Below are positions 20,236-28,935 of a DNA stretch of 64,000 nt, one piece after another (the stretch's first letter is position 1; every line of letters starts with the position of its first letter). The DNA comes from Paracoccus sp. MBLB3053. GTDB lineage: Bacteria > Pseudomonadota > Alphaproteobacteria > Rhodobacterales > Rhodobacteraceae. Where the stretch lies: assembly GCF_031822435.1 (NCBI RefSeq), contig NZ_JAVQLW010000001.1, positions 1,738,501 to 1,802,500 of the forward strand. Direction: 5' to 3'. The notes below the pieces were generated by a model that worked only from the letters and a program-made list of their open reading frames with translations, did no database searches and was not told where the DNA came from. Position numbers and translations under genes: made by a program.

Positions 20236-20268
20236 TCCGACCCGGATCCGGATTTCGCAGAAACGGTT

Positions 20269-20290
20269 GGGGCGGGTGACCGCCCCTTTT
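20269..20290 (+). terminator. Terminator of phaP
   Basis: Perfect arms GGGGCGG / CCGCCCC with loop GTGA, directly followed by TTTT. It stands 33 bases after the phaP stop. Confidence 0.9.
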
Positions 20291-20374
20291 CCGTCATGAG
20301 AACTACGCTGCGGCGCAGCGTGGCTTTCCGAGCCCGGTGATTTTCTTTGCATTTCCGCGCTTGATTTTCCATCA

Positions 20375-20389
20375 TGCTGCAAATGCATT
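20375..20389 (+). promoter_or_regulatory. Probable PhaR autoregulatory site
   Basis: The sequence TGCTGCAAATGCATT contains CTGC-N4-GCA, one base short of the CTGC-N3/4-GCAG pattern. It lies 13 bases upstream of the phaR ATG and downstream of a TTGATT hexamer (20361-20366). PhaR is known to repress its own gene in Paracoccus denitrificans. Confidence 0.5.
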
Positions 20390-20401
20390 GCCGGAGGAGC
20401 C

Positions 20402-20992
20402 ATGGCCGAGGTTGACAGCACGTCGCCACTATTGATCAAGCGTTACGCAAGTCGGCGGCTCTACAATACGGAAACCAGCGACTATGTGACGCTGGAGGAT
20501 ATCGCGCAGCTCATCCGCAACGGCCGTCAGCTCAAGATTGTCGACCTGAAGACCGGAGATGATCTGACGCGGCAATATCTGTTGCAGATCATCGCCGAAC
20601 ATGAGGGGCGGGGTGAAAATGTCCTGCCGATCGACGTTCTGACCGATCTGGTCCGCAGCTACACGACACAGGCCCAATCGGTCGTGCCGCAGTTCCTGGC
20701 CGCCAGTTTCGAGATGCTTCGCGAAGGTCAGTCGAAGATCATGGAGAACATGTCGACATTCCCCAATCCGATGTCGTCCATGCCGGGTTTCGATACATTG
20801 CAACGCCAACAGCAGCTATTTCTCAAGGCGCTGACGGCGGGTTGGTCGACGACCGGTCCCGGCGAGCCCGACGATGATGAGACGAGCGATCCAGACAAAC
20901 CTGCCGCAGCCCGCAAGTCGTCGGGAAGCGAGGATATGGAAGAGATCAGACGCCAATTGGCTGAATTGCAGAAGCGAATTTCCAAGCTGTAA
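20402..20992 (+). CDS. phaR: PHA synthesis repressor PhaR
   Basis: Repressor of phaP and of itself that also binds PHA granules, so that granule growth releases its targets. The 196-residue protein has the conserved N-terminal DNA-binding domain: LIKRYASRRLYNTETSDYVT, LEDIAQLIRNG and LKIVDLKTGDDLTRQYLLQI (about residues 10-63). The PHB-binding segment follows (LPIDVLTDLVRSYTTQAQS), then a Met/Pro/Gln-rich linker and a C-terminal coiled helix EEIRRQLAELQKRISKL. GGAGGAG precedes the ATG. The order phaC-phaP-phaR is the same as in Paracoccus denitrificans. Confidence 0.95.
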   Translation: MAEVDSTSPLLIKRYASRRLYNTETSDYVTLEDIAQLIRNGRQLKIVDLKTGDDLTRQYLLQIIAEHEGRGENVLPIDVLTDLVRSYTTQAQSVVPQFLAASFEMLREGQSKIMENMSTFPNPMSSMPGFDTLQRQQQLFLKALTAGWSTTGPGEPDDDETSDPDKPAAARKSSGSEDMEEIRRQLAELQKRISKL

Positions 20993-21034
20993 CCGCTTGC
21001 GCAGGTCGGACGATCACGTTAGACGGACGTCCAC

Positions 21035-21124
21035 GGACAGTTGGCCGAGTGGTCGAAGGCGCACGCCTGGAAAGTGTGTAGGCGGGGAACCGTCTCGAGG
21101 GTTCGAATCCCTCACTGTCCGCCA
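21035..21124 (+). tRNA. tRNA-Ser (anticodon GGA)
   Basis: Acceptor stem GGACAGT pairs with ACTGTCC, followed by discriminator G and an encoded CCA. The anticodon arm CACGC-CTGGAAA-GTGTG carries GGA. A long class II variable arm and the T arm GAGGG-TTCGAAT-CCCTC are present. The length is 90 bases with CCA. tRNA-Ser genes are frequent integration sites, and the genes just downstream are mobile-type remnants. Confidence 0.97.
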
Positions 21125-21516
21125 CTTGCCCCCGCGAAAGCGTTCTCCCGATCCGGCTGCGGCCGGATTTTCTCGTTGTTTTCGAGGGTTGTGCGGGAGG
21201 GGCTGAGCACTGGCCCTGGCGCCGGGAGGCCCGGAAGCGGTCTCTCAGGGCCGATATTCTCCGGACCTGTTGCCTGCGCCGTTTTGGTGAGTTTTCTTCA
21301 AGGTACTGGAAAGACGTCAGAAATTGAGCGTCGCCGCTATGCACTTCGATGTCAGTGGCGTTCACCAAAAGCTCCTGAGATCCAACGCCCGTTCACCAAT
21401 ACTTGGCGCATCAAGGTATCCTTTGTCTTTCGCAGAAATGGTCGTCGATCCCGCGACTTCCTGATTGTGATATCGGACTCTTTTGTTCATTGTGACCCAA
21501 AGCAGGGAGCACTGCC
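21125..21516. other. Intergenic stretch downstream of tRNA-Ser
   Basis: 392 bases without a gene I can support. A terminator-like hairpin is at 21151-21171. The rest has lower G/C than the flanking core genes towards its right end. I looked for a second copy of the tRNA-Ser 3' end here and towards 23570 and did not find one. Confidence 0.6.
21151..21171 (+). terminator. Terminator after tRNA-Ser
   Basis: Arms ATCCGGC / GCCGGAT with loop TGCG, followed by TTTCTCGTTGTTTT. It lies 27 bases after the tRNA end. Confidence 0.75.
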
Positions 21517-21699
21517 ATGAAGGCCATGTCCGCACGGGACGCGAAGCATCAGTTCGGCCTGCTCATCGACACCGCACGAGCCGAACCGGTGGTGATCGAG
21601 AAACACGGCCGCCCGGTTGTGGTGGTCGTGGCCGTGGAAGAGTTCGAACGGCTGACGACGCTGAGTGACGCAGCGACTGTCAAGCAGCGGGAAAGTTGA
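21517..21699 (+). CDS. Phd/YefM-type antitoxin, without toxin
   Basis: Short protein of 60 residues with the Phd/YefM N-terminal DNA-binding pattern: MSARDAKHQFGLLIDTARAE, then PVVIEKHGRPVVVVVAVEEFERL. Such antitoxins bind their promoter and neutralise a toxin (Doc, YoeB or VapC-like) encoded just downstream. Here no toxin follows: the next frame leads into a cytosine methyltransferase. The chain is shorter than most family members (75-90 residues) and the C-terminal toxin-binding tail (LSDAATVKQRES) is brief. AGGGAG precedes the ATG. It may be an orphan remnant or act on a toxin elsewhere. Confidence 0.8.
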   Translation: MKAMSARDAKHQFGLLIDTARAEPVVIEKHGRPVVVVVAVEEFERLTTLSDAATVKQRES

Positions 21700-21778
21700 G
21701 GGTAAGAAGTAGTGGTCAAGCAGGCACAAAAGGATGGATTGCCGGCTGACCTGACCGGGCTTGGGGGCTCGGCGGGGG

Positions 21779-22888
21779 ATGGGCAGCTGGGCGACCCCCC
21801 CCGGCAGCGGGGCAGGCGAGTATGATGAGGTCAAGCAGGCGCGAAAATTTGTGGATCTGTTTTCTGGCTGTGGAGGGCTTTCCCTCGGGCTTTCCCTGGC
21901 GGGGATGCGTGGCCTCTTTGCAATTGAGCGCGACGAGATGGCATTTGAGACGTTCTCGACCAATTTCATTGGAGATGACTCGCCAGAAGCTTACCGCTTC
22001 ATGTGGCCGTCATGGTTGGACCAACGGGCGTGGGGTATTGACGAGGTCCTCGGAGAGCATAAGGAACAACTCGAGCAACTGAGCGGTGAGGTCGAGGTTC
22101 TAGCCGGTGGTCCCCCCTGTCAGGGATTCAGCTTCGCTGGACGGAGAATAGAGGACGATCCCCGGAACCTACTCTTCAACAAGTATGTTGAAGCTGTTGA
22201 AGCCCTGCACCCGAACGTGCTGGTCCTTGAAAACGTGCCAGGCATGCAGGTGGCCCACAAGAGTGGAGCAGTGGTTGACCTGCAATCGGGGCGCTCGCCG
22301 CGAAAGCAATCCTTTTACGAGAAGTTGGCTGCTAGTCTCGATACTGCCGGCTATGTGGTGAAAGCCGAACTCGTGGACGCGTCCCGCTTCGGAGTGCCGC
22401 AGAAGCGTTCCAGGCTTATCGCCATCGGCATACGAAAAGATCTTTCGCCATTTCTTGCTGGTGGCATTGATCGCGTCTTTGCTTTGCTAGAAGAAGCAAG
22501 GTGTCAGCAGCTGCGGGAGTTCGGGATAGGCGAGGTCATCTCTGCCGCAGATGCGATCTCCGACTTGGAGATTGGAGATCGCCCAATGGTTTCCTGCACA
22601 GATGCCCAATCGCCGCGTGGTTTTTTTGAGGCTACTCCCCGCTCAGCTATGACGACCTACCAAGAGCTCATGCGTCAGGGCGCCTCGGGCACTCCTAACA
22701 GCATGCGGCTAGCGCGCCATCGAGATGAAGTTCGCCAAAGGTTTGCCCGGATACTCCTGGAATGCCGCAAGGGCGTCCGGATGAACGATGAGGCGCGCCT
22801 CGGATATGATCGACCCGGGCAAGGGCCGCAAGAGCGATGGCGCGGCAACGGTCGAGCGCTACCTGAAGCAGATTGGCCCTGTAACTGA
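21779..22888 (+). pseudogene. C5-cytosine DNA methyltransferase lacking its C-terminal motifs
   Basis: Type II DNA cytosine-5 methyltransferase, cut short. Motif I FVDLFSGCGGLSLGL, motif IV GGPPCQGFSFAG with the catalytic Cys, motif VI LENVPG and motif VIII QKRSRLIAIG are all present and intact. After RMNDEARLGYD the family similarity stops and the last residues (RPGQGPQERWRGNGR) are out-of-frame readthrough into an integrase fragment. The target-recognition end and motifs IX and X (R-E-x-A-R-L-Q-S-F-P and Q-x-G-N-x-V-P-P) are therefore missing, and the enzyme is probably inactive. Codon use is less G/C-biased than in the core genes. No restriction enzyme gene is near. ATG 21779 is used; TTG 21761 is also in frame. 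Confidence 0.8.
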
Positions 22889-23174
22889 GACTGCGATCCG
22901 GCAGGTCGAGCTTGCCCTGCTCTCGGACTCGCGGGCAAGGCTGGCCAAGGTCATCGGGCTGAGGAAGCCGGACGTTGAGGTCGATTGCGATGTCCCGCAC
23001 ATTGTGATCAAGCGACACGCTGAAAGGTGGCTGAAGACCGCAGCGTCAGCGCGACGTGTGCCCCTGGTCGATGCCGCGCTGTGGGCTAGGCAAAAAACGT
23101 CGGAAAAGGGTACAAGGACAAAGCCACAGAGACAGGTGAACGCGTGCGCGACGCCAGTGGTGCTGGCTAGCTGA
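22788..23174 (+). pseudogene. Fragment of a phage-type tyrosine recombinase
   Basis: The 128-codon frame overlaps the 3' end of the methyltransferase. From about 22810 the translation matches the catalytic domain start of alphaproteobacterial site-specific integrases: LLSDSRARLAKVIGLRKPDV, where the Arg of ARLA is the first catalytic Arg, then VPHIVIKRHAERWLKTAASA and RRVPLVDAALWA. The His-x-x-Arg and Tyr parts of the active site are absent, and so is the N-terminal DNA-binding arm. It is thus an internal fragment. Its fusion to the methyltransferase tail shows an illegitimate recombination or deletion event in this island. Confidence 0.75.
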
Positions 23175-23570
23175 AGGCCACCACTGCCACAAAAAAGACC
23201 AGCTCGTGTCATGCCTTCATTGTGGCGATGAGATATCAGACCATCGAAAAATGACCTTTGCGGCATTCTTCAGCGAGAGTTGGCAAGAGCAAACAAACGC
23301 AGTCACAGCGGCTATTGAATGGTGCGGCCGGTCACGCTCGCTGCTGAGAAGATGTCTAGAGGGATTTCCATCGCAGTCCGTTCGACCCACTCTAGCGAAA
23401 GGGATCGGCGAGGCCGAAAAGGGGGGCGGCAGAGCTCATTTCTGCTGGCACGGCGATAAAGGAGCTGCAAGAAGTGTATGGTGAATGCCAACGGAACCCT
23501 ATGAAAGTCAAACGGTTCCCGATAACGTGACCAAGCTCTTGGGCGGCGACTGGTCAGCCGCGGTCCAGGC
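23175..23570. other. Stretch without recognisable gene, right part of the island
   Basis: About 400 bases between the integrase fragment and the convergent type I secretion operon. Two weak plus-strand frames exist (23206-23484, and 23485-23574 starting MPTEPYESQTVPDNVTK and overlapping the stop of the adaptor gene), but neither resembles a known family. I see no attachment-site repeat. Confidence 0.5.
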
Positions 23571-24902
23571 CTAGTTTTCGCGGAATGCGCGCGACAGGCT
23601 GTCCTCGATCGGCTTGATCAGATATTCCGCGAAGGTCCTCGAGCGGGTCTCGATCATCACTTCAGCCGGCATGCCGGGCGTGACGTGCAGTCCATGGACG
23701 CGCTCCAATTCGGCAGGGGGCAGGGCCACTCGCGTCAGATAGATCTCGTGCTTGATGCCATCGGTCTCAGTCGTCAGCGCGTCTGCCGAGATATAGACCA
23801 GCTCGCCCTGCAGGACCGGCGTCGTGCGCTGATTGAGCGATGTCAGCCGGACCGCGGCATGCTGGCCGATCTCGACATCGTCGATATCCGCGCGCGAGAC
23901 CTGTGATTCAATGACGAGGGGTGCGTCCTGGGGCAAGATCTCCAGAATGGGCTTGCCGGCTTCGATTACCCCCCCGGTGGTATGGTAATGCATGCGCACG
24001 ATCGTCCCGGCGACCGGAGAGACGATCTCGGAGCGGGTCAATACATCCTGGGCCTTCATCGACTGCTCCCTCACACTGTCGAGATCGGCCTCGATCGCCT
24101 GATTTTCATCGAGGGCGGCCTGGCGATGCTGGTTGCGGGTATGGGCGATTTCGCGTTCGGCCTTGCGGATTGCTTCTCTGGTTTCGGAAATGTCGGCATT
24201 CAGTCGCTCGATCTGGCCTTCTGCATCCGCAATGGCACGGGCGAGGCTGTTCACTTCGCTGCGCCGGACTAGACCACGCTCGTAAAGCTGGCTGCGTGCC
24301 TCATGGTCATCCTGGAGCAGCTGCAGCTGGGTACCCAGGGCCACCAGTTGGCCGTTGAAGCCCGAAATGCGCGCGCGCCCCGCAGCGATGCTGCTTTCCT
24401 GCACCACGATCTCTCCCTCCAGCTTGGTGCGCGCGGCCCGGAAGGCGGTCAGCTGTTCGTTCATGATGGCCGAAAAGCTCGGATCATCCTGTCTTGCCTG
24501 CAGATAGCCGGAAAAGGCCGGTCGCTCGGCATCTTCATATTCAGCGCGAAGCCTTGCACTGATCGCCTCGAGCCGGGCACGGCGCAGTTCCAGTTCCCGC
24601 TGGTTCGCAAGCGCGGCGGTGCCATCGAGCCGGATCAGGACCTGCCCCGCGACCACGCTGTCTCCCTCGCCGATCATGATCTCGTGGATGATCCCGCCTT
24701 CGAGGTGCTGTACGATCTTGTTGCGCCCGGTCGCGACAAAGCTGCCCGGAGCCATGACCGCAGCGGCAAGCGGTGCGCGAAAGGCCCAGGTGCCGAACCC
24801 GCCGAAAGCGAGGATCATCAGTGCCAGCCCCACCGTCATGTGCAGCCGCACCGAGCGCGGCACATTTGCATAAAGCGGGTCGTGATCCCCTTGCCTGGTC
24901 AT
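23571..24902 (-). CDS. Type I secretion membrane fusion (adaptor) protein, HlyD family
   Basis: Periplasmic adaptor of 443 residues that links an inner-membrane ABC exporter to a TolC-type outer-membrane channel. A short cytoplasmic N-terminus is followed by one membrane span (LHMTVGLALMILAFGGFGTW, about residues 20-40). The lipoyl-like half-motif NKIVQHLEGGIIHEIMIGEGD comes in two parts: KIVQHLEGGIIHEI and GEGDSVVAGQVLIRLDG. Long coiled-coil hairpins follow, and the beta-barrel end has SPVAGTIVRMHYHTTGGVI and LHVTPGMPAEVMI. It resembles PrsE of rhizobia. Its ATG overlaps the exporter stop (ATGA), so it is the last gene of a four-gene operon. No TolC gene is nearby. Confidence 0.93.
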   Translation of the reverse strand: MTRQGDHDPLYANVPRSVRLHMTVGLALMILAFGGFGTWAFRAPLAAAVMAPGSFVATGRNKIVQHLEGGIIHEIMIGEGDSVVAGQVLIRLDGTAALANQRELELRRARLEAISARLRAEYEDAERPAFSGYLQARQDDPSFSAIMNEQLTAFRAARTKLEGEIVVQESSIAAGRARISGFNGQLVALGTQLQLLQDDHEARSQLYERGLVRRSEVNSLARAIADAEGQIERLNADISETREAIRKAEREIAHTRNQHRQAALDENQAIEADLDSVREQSMKAQDVLTRSEIVSPVAGTIVRMHYHTTGGVIEAGKPILEILPQDAPLVIESQVSRADIDDVEIGQHAAVRLTSLNQRTTPVLQGELVYISADALTTETDGIKHEIYLTRVALPPAELERVHGLHVTPGMPAEVMIETRSRTFAEYLIKPIEDSLSRAFREN

Positions 24903-26833
24903 GGTCCACCTTTCGGACTTCCGGGCGGTGCAGGGCCGGTTTGAGATTGCGGCGCAGGGGGATATGCGTCTTCGGCCTTGCGCTGCTTGATCAGTTTTTC
25001 CAGCATCTGATCGCGGGCCCCGAACATGGCGATCTGGCCGTCCGCGAGCAGCATGATATTGTCCACATCGCGGAGCAGAGCGTATTTCTGCGTGATCACG
25101 ATCATGGTGATGCGATCGCGCTTGGCCAATGCCATTGCCCGTGACAGCGCCTGGTCCCCGGCATTGTCCAGGTTCGAGTTGGGTTCGTCCAGCACGACCA
25201 GACGCGGCGACCCGAAGAATGCCCGCGCCAATCCGATCCGCTGCTTCTGCCCGCCAGAAAGGGGGGAGCCGTCGGCCGCGACGACGGTCTCGTATCCTTC
25301 GGGAAGCTTGGCGATCATGTCATGCACATCGGCCAGGACGGCTGCCTGATAGATATCCTCGTCGCGGGCATCCGGCCGCATGCGCGCGATATTGGCCTTG
25401 ATCGTGCCGGGAAAAAGCTGAACGTCCTGGGGCAGGTAGCCGATCGACTGACCAAGCTGGCGCTGGTCCCAGTTGCGCAGGTCCATGAGGTCGAGCCGGA
25501 CGCTGCCCGAGGTCGGCAGGATCGAGCCGACGAGCATCTTGCCCAACGTGGTCTTGCCTGCGCTGGACTTGCCCACGATCGCAAGGGACACGCCGGGCAA
25601 AAGCGAAAAGGTGATCGAGTTCAACACGACGCGCTTGGTGCCAATGGGGACGTAAAGCAACCGCTCGACATCCAGCCGACCCTCGGGTCGCGGCAGTTGC
25701 AGGCGCTGGTGGTTCAGCGGCGAGGATTTCAGCAGACCCGAGATACGGCCAAGGGCCGAACGCGAAAGAGAGACATTGTTCCAGCCTTCGATCGCCCCCT
25801 CGATCGGGGCCAGCGCCCGGCCCGCGATGATCGAGGCGGCAATCACCATGCCCCCGGTGATTTCGCCGTGCAGCGCCAGGTTGGCGCCCCATCCGAGCAA
25901 TCCGACCTGGGTCAGCAGGCGCACCCCGCGAGAGGTGGAAGCGAAAAAGATGTTGCGATCCTGAGCCGTGACCTGAGCGCTCATCGAGCCTGCCGCGTCC
26001 CTGCTCCAGATCGTGACCGCCTCGGGGATCATCGCGAGCGCGTTGATGATCTGGGAATTCCGCGCCATCGAGTCGAGATGCAGGTTCGCGCGGCTGAGAT
26101 TGCGGTTCGCCTCGGCAAAGGGGCCATGGGTGAAACGCTGGTTGATCAGCGCGATCACCATCAAAAGCAGTGCGGTCGCCATCACGATCATGCCGAGATG
26201 CGGATGGACCAGAAAGATCGCAAGTACGAAAAGCGGCACGAAGGGCAGGTCCAGCATCGACAGCAGTGTTCCCGAAACGAGGAAGTTTCGCAGGGTCTGC
26301 AGGTCTCCCAGCGTCTGATATTCCTGGCCATTGCTCTGCAATGACGCCCGTGCGGCAGCGGCAAGGATCGGCGCACCCAGCCGGGCGGAAAGGTCCACCG
26401 AGCTGCGCAGCAACATGCCGCGCCGAATGCCGTCGAAGATCACCTGCAAGACGACCGCGGCGACGATCAACACCGTGAGCATGATCAGCGTGTCCGTCGA
26501 ACGGCTGGTCAGCACCCTGTCCGAGATCTGGAACAGATAGATCGGGATTGCCAGGACCAGCATGTTGGTCACGGCGCTGAACAACAACACCCCCAGAATG
26601 TTGATCCGGATCTTGTTCAGGCTGGCCGAGAGCGCGCCGGAGATGTCAGGTTCGGCCACACGCTTGTGAAAGGCAGTCCCGGAGCCGCGTTCCGGAATGT
26701 CGGGCAGACGGCCGGCCTGCCGGTCGATGGTCGGGCCGGTTCCCATGGCCTGACGGGCGCGAGGGGGGTGTTGCGTCTCGTTCAAGCCGTGCCGCAGCCC
26801 GGCGGCCTTTTCGCCGATCCTGTCCTGTGTCAT
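24899..26833 (-). CDS. Type I secretion ABC transporter, ATPase/permease
   Basis: Exporter of 644 residues with a fused membrane and ATPase domain, similar to rhizobial PrsD. An N-terminal cytoplasmic tail of about 75 residues precedes the transmembrane domain (FSAVTNMLVLAIPIYLFQIS, MLTVLIVAAVVLQVI, MLDLPFVPLFVLAIFLVH). The nucleotide-binding domain has Walker A GKSSAGKTT near residues 421-428, signature LSGGQKQR near 525, and Walker B RLVVLDEPNSNLD. There is no C39 peptidase domain, so substrates are not cleaved by it. It overlaps both the upstream repeat protein and the downstream adaptor gene by four bases (ATGA), showing tight translational coupling. Confidence 0.95.
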   Translation of the reverse strand: MTQDRIGEKAAGLRHGLNETQHPPRARQAMGTGPTIDRQAGRLPDIPERGSGTAFHKRVAEPDISGALSASLNKIRINILGVLLFSAVTNMLVLAIPIYLFQISDRVLTSRSTDTLIMLTVLIVAAVVLQVIFDGIRRGMLLRSSVDLSARLGAPILAAAARASLQSNGQEYQTLGDLQTLRNFLVSGTLLSMLDLPFVPLFVLAIFLVHPHLGMIVMATALLLMVIALINQRFTHGPFAEANRNLSRANLHLDSMARNSQIINALAMIPEAVTIWSRDAAGSMSAQVTAQDRNIFFASTSRGVRLLTQVGLLGWGANLALHGEITGGMVIAASIIAGRALAPIEGAIEGWNNVSLSRSALGRISGLLKSSPLNHQRLQLPRPEGRLDVERLLYVPIGTKRVVLNSITFSLLPGVSLAIVGKSSAGKTTLGKMLVGSILPTSGSVRLDLMDLRNWDQRQLGQSIGYLPQDVQLFPGTIKANIARMRPDARDEDIYQAAVLADVHDMIAKLPEGYETVVAADGSPLSGGQKQRIGLARAFFGSPRLVVLDEPNSNLDNAGDQALSRAMALAKRDRITMIVITQKYALLRDVDNIMLLADGQIAMFGARDQMLEKLIKQRKAEDAYPPAPQSQTGPAPPGSPKGGP

Positions 26834-28824
26834 GCGAGAACCGTTTCCATGATGTCGCTGGGAACCGCTGCATCATCATGATGGACCGGAGTGGTCCTGT
26901 CCGCGTCATGATCGCCGATCATCCCCTCCGCCAGGAAAAGGACGGCCTCGCTGGCAAGAACGGGGGCGCCCTCCGTCGTCAAGTTCAGCGGCTCGGACAC
27001 CAGTTCGGCCTGGTGGAGCAACGCATCAGTGTAGTATTCGCCACTGGAGTAGAGGGTCGCGTCGACCCCGTATTCGGTGATGCTGGCCGTGTTCGCCAGG
27101 ACGTTCGAGCCCGCCACGACACGGATGTCGCCATCCGAATCCAGCAGATCGGCGGCCATGGCATCCACCTGATCGGAATCGCCCAGCACGTTGGTCTGCC
27201 GGATCACATTGACCGAAACCAGATCGCCCTGGATGTGCAGAACCCGCACGACCTGCAGACCGGCGAAATTCGGATCGGCAAGAACCTCGGGCGGCAGAAC
27301 GAACTGACCGTCTGGTGAACTGTCGATCACGCTCGCGATCCCGGCATTCGTTCCGGCAAAGCTTGTTTCGCCGATGGTGGTGATCGTGGCGCTGTTCATC
27401 AGCAGGTTGTCGCTGCTGCTGATTTCCCCGCTTTTCGCCTGCAGAACGATGTTGTCGTCATCCAGCAGGATGTTCGTCTGCTGGATCGAATTGAGATTGA
27501 TGATGTAGCCATCAATGATGATGAGGTCGAACTGATACCCGAGTTCAGCCAGTGACACGCTGTTCAGCGCTCCGTTCTCGCCGATCAGCATGAGGGTTTC
27601 GTTGGCGTGGAACGTCACGCTCGTGATGTCGTCGTCGCTGATGAGATTGTACTGATCGATCCAGTTGAAGCTGACGAGACTGCCCTCCAGGGTCGCCGTG
27701 ACCCAGTATTGCGGCGCATCGCCAGCGCCTGCCACCAGATGGGGAGCAGGATTCGAAAGGCTGCTGAAGGAGGCGTAATTCACGGCATTCGTCGCAGCCT
27801 GCACCGGATTGGGGCCAGCGATATGATCAATATCGCTCCAGACATTGACCTGGCTCACGACCCCGTAGCTGTAGATGCCCTGTGACGCATAAAGCACGGG
27901 AGCAGCAATCCATGCCGTGTTGATATGGGCTTCGTTCAACAGCATGTTGTTTCCGACGACCAGTTCGTGCTGCGCTGCATTGTCATGGCCTTCATCTGCC
28001 AGGATCTCGGCGCGATAGGCCGGCAGAAGCTTTTCGAGTTGCGGGGCCACCTCGACGGCCTGACCGTTCAGGATCTGCCCTTTGACGGCTGCGCCTTGAA
28101 AGGTCGAAACTTCGGCCCCATCGGGTTGGTTCTCCGGCGGATGGGAACGGGCGAAGGCTCGTGCCATCTCAAGGAATGCGTCTTCGTTCTGTGGCAGGGC
28201 GAGGTCGAGGGTCACGCCAAGCTGGCTTGCCTGAACGTAAAGATCACCCAGCTTGCCGTCGAATTCGGGTGGAAGCACCCCCGGCGCGGGCAGCAACAGG
28301 TCGCCGTCATGAAGGATCGATTGCTGCACGATATAGGTCGCCACCGATCCGGGCGGGGGCAGGGTCCAATCCCAGTCCCACGGGCCTGGCTGTCCGCCGA
28401 GCAGAGGTACACCCGGGTTTGAAACGGGCACGACAGGCGTCACCTCGGGCGTGAAATCGACGGATGGCGCGAAGAGACCCTGATCGTTCGGCCCTGTCTC
28501 GGCCTCGTTCCCCCGCGGGCCAGTGGAATATGACGCGCGGGGAAGCGGACCCCGGCCCGGGTCCAGAAAAACATAGTCGGCGTCTTGATGAACTTCGCCC
28601 ATTGATCGGCCCTGTGACCGGTAGGCCAGACCCGGATCTGAATCGGGGAGTTCGAAGGGGTATTTCGGATCACTGTCCTGCGAGCTGATCTCGCCAGTGT
28701 CGTATCTGGTCTGCCGGGGATCGAATTCCTGATAGTCGATCCGCAACCGGCTGACCTCGTCAGTCATGTGAAATAGCCCAATAAAATGCCAGATTGCTTC
28801 ATCTGTCGCGTGGATCGTCAGCAT
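26830..28824 (-). CDS. Repeat protein of the type I secretion operon, function unknown
   Basis: Acidic 664-residue protein with no signal peptide, encoded directly before the exporter. I cannot name a characterised family. Two repeats stand out. One has the form Q-x-N-x-x-x-D-x-D and occurs at about residues 325 (QVNVWSDIDHI), 391 (QYNLISDDDI), 449 (QTNILLDDDNI) and 543 (QTNVLGDSDQV). The other has N-x-L-x-N-x-A-x-I-T and occurs at 291 (GNNMLLNEAHINT), 471 (SDNLLMNSATITTIG) and 572 (GSNVLANTASITEYG). The Asp-rich turns could bind calcium. It is either a secreted partner or a helper of the low-complexity protein. ATG 28824 is favoured by GGAAGG upstream; ATG 28767 has no such site. Confidence 0.75.
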   Translation of the reverse strand: MLTIHATDEAIWHFIGLFHMTDEVSRLRIDYQEFDPRQTRYDTGEISSQDSDPKYPFELPDSDPGLAYRSQGRSMGEVHQDADYVFLDPGRGPLPRASYSTGPRGNEAETGPNDQGLFAPSVDFTPEVTPVVPVSNPGVPLLGGQPGPWDWDWTLPPPGSVATYIVQQSILHDGDLLLPAPGVLPPEFDGKLGDLYVQASQLGVTLDLALPQNEDAFLEMARAFARSHPPENQPDGAEVSTFQGAAVKGQILNGQAVEVAPQLEKLLPAYRAEILADEGHDNAAQHELVVGNNMLLNEAHINTAWIAAPVLYASQGIYSYGVVSQVNVWSDIDHIAGPNPVQAATNAVNYASFSSLSNPAPHLVAGAGDAPQYWVTATLEGSLVSFNWIDQYNLISDDDITSVTFHANETLMLIGENGALNSVSLAELGYQFDLIIIDGYIINLNSIQQTNILLDDDNIVLQAKSGEISSSDNLLMNSATITTIGETSFAGTNAGIASVIDSSPDGQFVLPPEVLADPNFAGLQVVRVLHIQGDLVSVNVIRQTNVLGDSDQVDAMAADLLDSDGDIRVVAGSNVLANTASITEYGVDATLYSSGEYYTDALLHQAELVSEPLNLTTEGAPVLASEAVLFLAEGMIGDHDADRTTPVHHDDAAVPSDIMETVLA

Positions 28825-28887
28825 GTCAGCAGACCTTCCGGAAACCGCATGCCCCGTGCCGGCCGGGACAGGCCATCATTACAAGTT

Positions 28888-28913
28888 CCTGCGCGAGGTC
28901 GCCCCCGCGCAGG
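28888..28913 (-). promoter_or_regulatory. Intercistronic hairpin between the low-complexity gene and the repeat-protein gene
   Basis: Perfect eight-base arms CCTGCGCG / CGCGCAGG with a ten-base loop, in the 111-base gap between the two reading frames. No T-run follows, so it may stabilise the upstream mRNA or weaken read-through rather than stop transcription fully. Confidence 0.5.
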
Positions 28914-28935
28914 ACACGTTCGAGGTCAGGCGAAT

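Noticed and set aside
22859-23266. Minus-strand frame with many Cys and Ser opposite the integrase fragment
   Set aside because: The plus strand shows clear integrase similarity, so the minus frame is a shadow.
23206-23484. 92-codon plus frame in the island
   Set aside because: It has no recognisable family and uneven codon use, and is probably chance in degraded DNA.
21125-23570. Functional restriction-modification or defence island
   Set aside because: No restriction or effector gene is present, the methyltransferase lacks required motifs, and the integrase is a fragment.
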